From the NCBI GenBank assembly GCA_007117525.1, contig SKGJ01000031.1, forward strand, positions 1 through 20,224: a stretch of DNA of 20,224 bases, given 5' to 3'. The stretch comes from Alkalimonas sp. (GTDB taxonomy: Bacteria; Pseudomonadota; Gammaproteobacteria; Enterobacterales; Alteromonadaceae). Each line of letters begins with the position of its first letter. The stretch's first letter is position 1. Below, one piece after another: positions 16,649-20,224 of this stretch. The translations under genes and the position numbers were made by a program. The notes below the pieces were generated by a model, which worked only from the letters and a program-made list of their open reading frames with translations, did not search any database and had not been told where the DNA came from.

Positions 16649-17419
16649 GTGGATTTAGCAACACTCATAGGTCTGGTGGGCGCTATCGGTTTTGTGATCA
16701 TGGCTATGATTCTGGCCAGCTCTGGTGATCCCATCATGTTTGCTGACGTCGTGTCCATATTGATTGTGGTCGGCGGCTCTCTATTTGTTGTCATTACCAA
16801 GTTTCCATTGGGGCAATTTTTCGGCGCAGGCAAGGTCGTGGTCAAAGCCTTTATGTTCAAAATTGAAGAAGCCGAAGAGCTGATTGAGCAAGCGGTGCAA
16901 CTGGCAGACTCGGCCCGTAAAGGGGGCTTCCTGGCGCTGGAAGAAGCCGAAATCTCCAATGTCTTTATGCAAAAAGGCATCAATATGCTGGTGGATGGCC
17001 ATGATGGCGATGTGGTTCGGGCCACCCTGATGAAAGACATCAGCCTGACCGAAAAGCGTCATGAACAAGGCATCAGCATTTTTCGTAGCTTAGGTGATGT
17101 GGCGCCGGCGATGGGCATGATCGGGACGTTAATCGGCTTGGTAGCGATGCTGTCGAATATGGATGATCCCAAAGCCATTGGGCCGGCGATGGCGGTGGCC
17201 TTGCTGACCACCTTGTACGGTGCCTTTATTGCCAATGTCATTGCCATCCCTATTGCCGATAAGCTGGCGCTTCGCAACGATCAGGAAAAATTAAACAATC
17301 AATTAATTCTGGATGCAATTTTAGGCATTCAGGATGGTCAAAACCCGAAAGTGATTGAAGGATTGCTGCGTAATTACATTGCGCAAGGAAAACGGGACGT
17401 CGCGGTCGAAGAAGGTTAG
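16649..17419 (+). CDS. pomA: Sodium-driven flagellar motor stator protein PomA
   Basis: A 256-residue inner-membrane stator subunit; five PomA surround two PomB and turn the flagellar motor with ion flow. Four membrane spans at about 4-23, 32-50, 152-170 and 180-203. The cytoplasmic loop has R90-K91 and E98-E99 in ARKGGFLALEEAE, which contact the rotor in the family. VAPAMGMIGTLIGLVAMLSN (151-170) and MDDPKAIGPAMAVALLTTLY are nearly identical to Vibrio PomA and unlike E. coli MotA, so sodium use is likely. GTG start with GGGGAG at 16637-16642; the GTG-GAT-TTA opening gives MDLATL as in Vibrio. Confidence 0.96.
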   Translation: MDLATLIGLVGAIGFVIMAMILASSGDPIMFADVVSILIVVGGSLFVVITKFPLGQFFGAGKVVVKAFMFKIEEAEELIEQAVQLADSARKGGFLALEEAEISNVFMQKGINMLVDGHDGDVVRATLMKDISLTEKRHEQGISIFRSLGDVAPAMGMIGTLIGLVAMLSNMDDPKAIGPAMAVALLTTLYGAFIANVIAIPIADKLALRNDQEKLNNQLILDAILGIQDGQNPKVIEGLLRNYIAQGKRDVAVEEG

Positions 17420-17424
17420 ATGTG

Positions 17425-18354
17425 ATGAGAGATGAGACCGAAGAGTGTAAATGCCCTCCGAAAGGTCTGCCAGCCTACATGGGCACCTTTGCGGATTTGA
17501 TGGCACTTTTGATGTGTTTCTTTGTCTTGTTGCTGGCCTTTTCAGAGATGGATGTGCTGAAATTTAAACAAATTGCCGGCTCGATGAAGTTTGCTTTTGG
17601 TGTGCAAAATAAAATTGAAGTGGAAGACATTCCCAAGGGCACCAGTGTGATTGCGCTGGAGTTTCGTCCTGGACGCCCTGATCCAACGCCGATTGAAACC
17701 TTGCAACAACAAACCATGGAAATCACCCAGCAGATGATTGAGTTCCAAGCTGGGGAAGAAGACTCGGCCGGTGGCCGGCAAGAGCAGCAACAGGATCAGA
17801 CCGGCGGCTTGTCGGTCAGCATGGATGACGAAGTGTCCGAAAGTGAAGCCGAAGCCGCTGCCCAGCAACAAGAAGTCAATGAGCTGGTCAAGCGTATCGC
17901 CGATCAGATGGAGCAGCAAATCCTGGATGGTGCCATTGAGCTGGAGTCTCTTGGGCAGCAAATCATTATTCGCATCCGTGAAAATGGCTCTTTTCCATCC
18001 GGCTCTTCGTTTTTGCAGCCACGCTTTCAACCCATCATTCAGCAAATTGGAGGCTTATTAGCCGACATTCCTGGTGAAATTACTGTGACCGGTCATACCG
18101 ATGATGCGGTGATCCGCGACGAGTTGCACGACAACAACTGGGACTTATCGGCCAAACGCGCGGTGGCGGTGGCGACCGAGATGCTGAAGGCCCCCGGTTT
18201 CGATCCGAACCGGTTGGCGGTGGTCGGCTATGCCGATACCCGACCTCTGGTACCGAACACTACTGAGTTGAACCGGCGTCGTAATCGACGGGTTGAGATT
18301 TCTATCATGCAGGGGCAAGCGAAAGAGTCGGATCCAATCAGTCTGGAAAACTGA
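17425..18354 (+). CDS. pomB: Sodium-driven flagellar motor stator protein PomB
   Basis: A 309-residue stator subunit anchored to peptidoglycan. From the ATG at 17425 the ion-binding Asp in GTFADLMALLMCFFVLLL is D24, the same number as in Vibrio PomB; a GTG three bases upstream is also possible. One membrane helix (about 17-39), then SEMDVLKFKQIAGSMKFAFG (plug region), a Gln/Glu-rich linker (about 95-165) and an OmpA-like peptidoglycan-binding domain (about 185-295) with TGHTDD, NNWDLSAKRA and NRRRNRRVEISIM. It follows pomA after 5 nt; AAGG (17412-17415) lies in the pomA end. No clear terminator follows. Confidence 0.96.
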   Translation: MRDETEECKCPPKGLPAYMGTFADLMALLMCFFVLLLAFSEMDVLKFKQIAGSMKFAFGVQNKIEVEDIPKGTSVIALEFRPGRPDPTPIETLQQQTMEITQQMIEFQAGEEDSAGGRQEQQQDQTGGLSVSMDDEVSESEAEAAAQQQEVNELVKRIADQMEQQILDGAIELESLGQQIIIRIRENGSFPSGSSFLQPRFQPIIQQIGGLLADIPGEITVTGHTDDAVIRDELHDNNWDLSAKRAVAVATEMLKAPGFDPNRLAVVGYADTRPLVPNTTELNRRRNRRVEISIMQGQAKESDPISLEN

Positions 18355-18368
18355 CGCGAGGCGGAAAG

Positions 18369-18397
18369 TCGTCACCTGCATGCAATTCAGGTATACT
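18369..18397 (+). promoter_or_regulatory. Probable sigma-70 promoter of thiI
   Basis: TCGTCA (18369-18374, 4 of 6), 17-nt spacer, TATACT (18392-18397, 5 of 6). The start would be near 18404, giving a leader of about 25 nt with no evident Shine-Dalgarno. Confidence 0.55.
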
Positions 18398-18427
18398 GCC
18401 GGGCTTTATTGGTTAGAACAGCCCGGC
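18398..18427 (+). repeat. Inverted repeat directly before the thiI start codon
   Basis: GCCGGGCT (18398-18405) and AGCCCGGC (18420-18427) are perfect 8-bp arms around 14 nt. The right arm ends one base before the thiI ATG. The left arm begins right after the predicted -10, so the arms straddle the transcription start; this may be a DNA operator, or an RNA hairpin in transcripts reading through from pomB. Confidence 0.6.
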
Positions 18428-18428
18428 A

Positions 18429-19904
18429 ATGCTCGAATTTATTATCAAACTGCACTCTGAAATCACCATCAAAAGCAAGTCGGTGCGCAAGCGCCAGACC
18501 AAGCTGCTGCAACAAAACCTGAAAACCATTTTATTGCAGTGTACGCCAAACGTTGTCATCGTTTCGCACTGGGATCACATCACCGTCAGGCTTGAGCAAA
18601 GTACGCCTGAGCTGCGCGCTTTATTGATTGAGCGCTTGGCTTGTATTCCTGGCATTGCGCAATTTTCTGAGATGCAATCCAGTAGCTTTACCAGTCTGGA
18701 CGATATTTACCAGCAAGCTTTGCCGGTTTTCGCTGAACAAATTCGTGGCAAAAGCTTTTGTGTTCGTATTCGTCGCTCTGGCGACCATGCTTTTAGCTCA
18801 ACCGAGGCGGAGCGATACATCGGTGGTGGTTTAAACCAGCAGGTCCCTTCGGCCCGGGTGCAGCTGAAAAAGCCGGACGTGACGGTGCAGCTGGAAATCC
18901 GCAAAGACAAACTGATGATGGTGCGGGCGCAGTATTCCGGCCTTGGTGGTTTTCCGTTGCCCTCGCAGGCGGATGCGTTGTCGCTGATTTCCGGTGGCTT
19001 TGATTCTGCGGTCAGCAGTTACTTGATGATCAAAAAAGGCATGCGGACCCACTACCTGTTTTTCAACCTGGGTGGCAAAGCCCACGAAACCGGGGTGCGG
19101 GAAATCACCTACTACCTGTGGCAAAAATACAGTCTGTCGCACAAAGTGAAGTTCATCAGCGTGGACTTTGCCCCAGTGGTGGCAGAAATTCTGGAAAAAT
19201 CCGATACCGGCCTGATGGGCGTGGTGCTCAAGCGCATGATGATGTGGGCTGCCGCTGAGCTGGCTCAGCAGTTGGGGATCCCGGCCATTGTCACCGGTGA
19301 AAGCGCCGGACAAGTGTCCAGTCAAACCCTGGACAACCTCAATGTGATCGACAGGGTCACTCCGATGTTGATCCTGCGGCCTTTGATTGCGCACGACAAG
19401 CAGGACATTATCGACATTGCCCGTAAGATTGGGGTGGAGGATATGGCAGCCAGCATGCCTGAGTACTGTGGTGTCATTTCCAACAAGCCCACAGTAAAAG
19501 CGAAACTGGCTGAGGTGGAGGCCTGCGAACAACGCTTCGACCCAGCCGTGCTGGCGCAGGTAATTGCCGATGCCAAAATTCTGGATATCCGCACCATTGA
19601 CTACCAGTCCAGCCAGCAAGTGAGCACCATTGAAACGGTGCAGGCCATGCCTGAGGATGCCATTGTGCTGGATATTCGCCGGCCAGATGAAGCAGAGCAG
19701 GCTCCGCTTGAGGTGGCTGGTCATTCGGTGCTGGCCTTGCCATTTTACAAGCTGGCCAGTCAGTTTGGCGAGCTGGCGCAGGATAAAGCCTATTACCTCT
19801 ATTGCGATCAAGGTGTGATGAGCCGGATGCAAGCTTTGTTGTTAAAAGACGAAGGCTACCAGAATGTGGCGGTCTATCAAAAGCCTGCCGCCAAACAGGC
19901 CTGA
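18429..19904 (+). CDS. thiI: tRNA 4-thiouridine synthase / thiazole sulfurtransferase
   Basis: A 491-residue enzyme that transfers sulfur to U8 of tRNA (s4U, a near-UV sensor) and to ThiS for thiamine thiazole. Domains: ferredoxin-like plus THUMP (about 1-165), PP-loop ATPase with SGGFDS (188-193), conserved C347 in EYCGVIS, and a C-terminal rhodanese domain with persulfide C459 in YCDQGVMSR. The rhodanese extension (present in E. coli, absent in Bacillus-type ThiI) is needed for both sulfur roles. E. coli ThiI is 482 residues; the extra residues are mainly at the C-terminus, where the gene runs 28 bp into convergent panE. No strong ribosome-binding site is seen. Confidence 0.97.
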   Translation: MLEFIIKLHSEITIKSKSVRKRQTKLLQQNLKTILLQCTPNVVIVSHWDHITVRLEQSTPELRALLIERLACIPGIAQFSEMQSSSFTSLDDIYQQALPVFAEQIRGKSFCVRIRRSGDHAFSSTEAERYIGGGLNQQVPSARVQLKKPDVTVQLEIRKDKLMMVRAQYSGLGGFPLPSQADALSLISGGFDSAVSSYLMIKKGMRTHYLFFNLGGKAHETGVREITYYLWQKYSLSHKVKFISVDFAPVVAEILEKSDTGLMGVVLKRMMMWAAAELAQQLGIPAIVTGESAGQVSSQTLDNLNVIDRVTPMLILRPLIAHDKQDIIDIARKIGVEDMAASMPEYCGVISNKPTVKAKLAEVEACEQRFDPAVLAQVIADAKILDIRTIDYQSSQQVSTIETVQAMPEDAIVLDIRRPDEAEQAPLEVAGHSVLALPFYKLASQFGELAQDKAYYLYCDQGVMSRMQALLLKDEGYQNVAVYQKPAAKQA

Positions 19905-20224
19905 TACAACTGTTGGTGAGCCGGTAAGGACAGCTCAAAACGGCGCGCCTCGCGCAGCACAAAACCAGTGATGAAGTCGAGCTCGGTTTTCCGTCCGGCC
20001 AAGCGGTCTTGCAGCATGGACGAGCGATTGCTGGCCGTGTTGGTGATCACCTGTTGCAGCTGTTGCCAGGCTGCGGCTTCTTGCTGTGGGTAACCGGCTG
20101 CGGCTGCCAGCAGGCAAAACTCGGTAAAAAGCTGGCAGAGCTCGGCTTCGAAGCGGGCTTCTGCCAGGGCACCATTGGGCACCTGATGCAGCGCCGTCAG
20201 TGGGTTGATCAGGCAGTTTATCAA
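19877..20224 (-). CDS. panE: 2-dehydropantoate 2-reductase, C-terminal part (runs off the window)
   Basis: The last 115 or so codons of an NADPH-dependent ketopantoate reductase, a step of pantothenate and coenzyme A synthesis. The helical C-terminal domain is clear: KL-INC-INPLTAL-type start (INCLINPLTALHQVPNGAL) and the substrate-binding block NRSSMLQDRLAGRKTELDFI with the conserved Ser and Glu. The reading frame stays open to the window end, so the NADPH-binding half lies beyond 20224; the TTG at the edge is not a real start. The 3' end overlaps the thiI 3' end by 28 bp, tail to tail. Confidence 0.88.
   Translation of the reverse strand: MINCLINPLTALHQVPNGALAEARFEAELCQLFTEFCLLAAAAGYPQQEAAAWQQLQQVITNTASNRSSMLQDRLAGRKTELDFITGFVLREARRFELSLPAHQQLYQACLAAGF

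Noticed and set aside
18831..19832. 333-residue open frame antisense to thiI
   Set aside because: It lies wholly inside thiI, whose protein is conserved throughout; the antisense translation resembles no family I know and reflects codon bias.

Overview
This window is chromosomal housekeeping DNA from a gammaproteobacterium. The order glyA-nrdR-ribD-ribE-ribBA-ribH-nusB-thiL-pgpA, the convergent dxs-ispA-xseB block, and divergent pomAB followed by thiI are typical of Vibrio, Shewanella, Alteromonas and Aeromonas relatives. The PomA/PomB sequences are of the sodium-driven motor type, which suggests a motile, probably marine or brackish organism. I cannot place the genus. There is no sign of phage, insertion sequence, CRISPR, tRNA or rRNA.

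Layout. 1-1860: an SrmB-like DEAD-box RNA helicase, then a CspA-family cold-shock gene behind a 240-nt structured leader. Both are RNA-remodelling functions. 1868-2920 (minus): DNA polymerase IV (dinB) with a LexA box just upstream. 2921-3201: a dense intergenic region with the LexA box, two tandem 16-bp dyads, further inverted repeats and a 17-bp tandem repeat array in front of glyA. 3202-10347: serine hydroxymethyltransferase, NrdR, the riboflavin genes ribD/ribE/ribBA/ribH, nusB, thiL and pgpA, tightly packed with several 4-base start/stop overlaps. 10360-13398: a 1012-residue membrane diguanylate cyclase with a periplasmic beta-propeller, the only accessory-looking gene here. 13432-16463 (minus): the isoprenoid operon xseB-ispA-dxs. 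16649-18354: pomA-pomB behind a likely sigma-28 promoter. 18429-19904: thiI. 19877-20224 (minus): the C-terminal part of panE, cut by the window end.

How the genes fit together. RibD, RibE, RibB and RibH make riboflavin from GTP-derived and ribulose-phosphate intermediates. GTP cyclohydrolase II must be encoded elsewhere, because the RibA-like half of RibBA has lost its zinc cysteines. Dxs supplies DXP to both isoprenoids (with IspA) and thiamine, while ThiI and ThiL act on thiazole sulfur transfer and the last step to thiamine diphosphate. PomAB and the diguanylate cyclase are both linked to the choice between swimming and surface life.

I did not find a clear new multi-gene system. The least explained pieces are regulatory DNA: the repeat arrays between dinB and glyA, a hairpin lying between a possible ribosome-binding site and the thiL start codon, and an inverted repeat spanning the predicted thiI transcription start. 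All calls come from reading the sequence; no database search was run.
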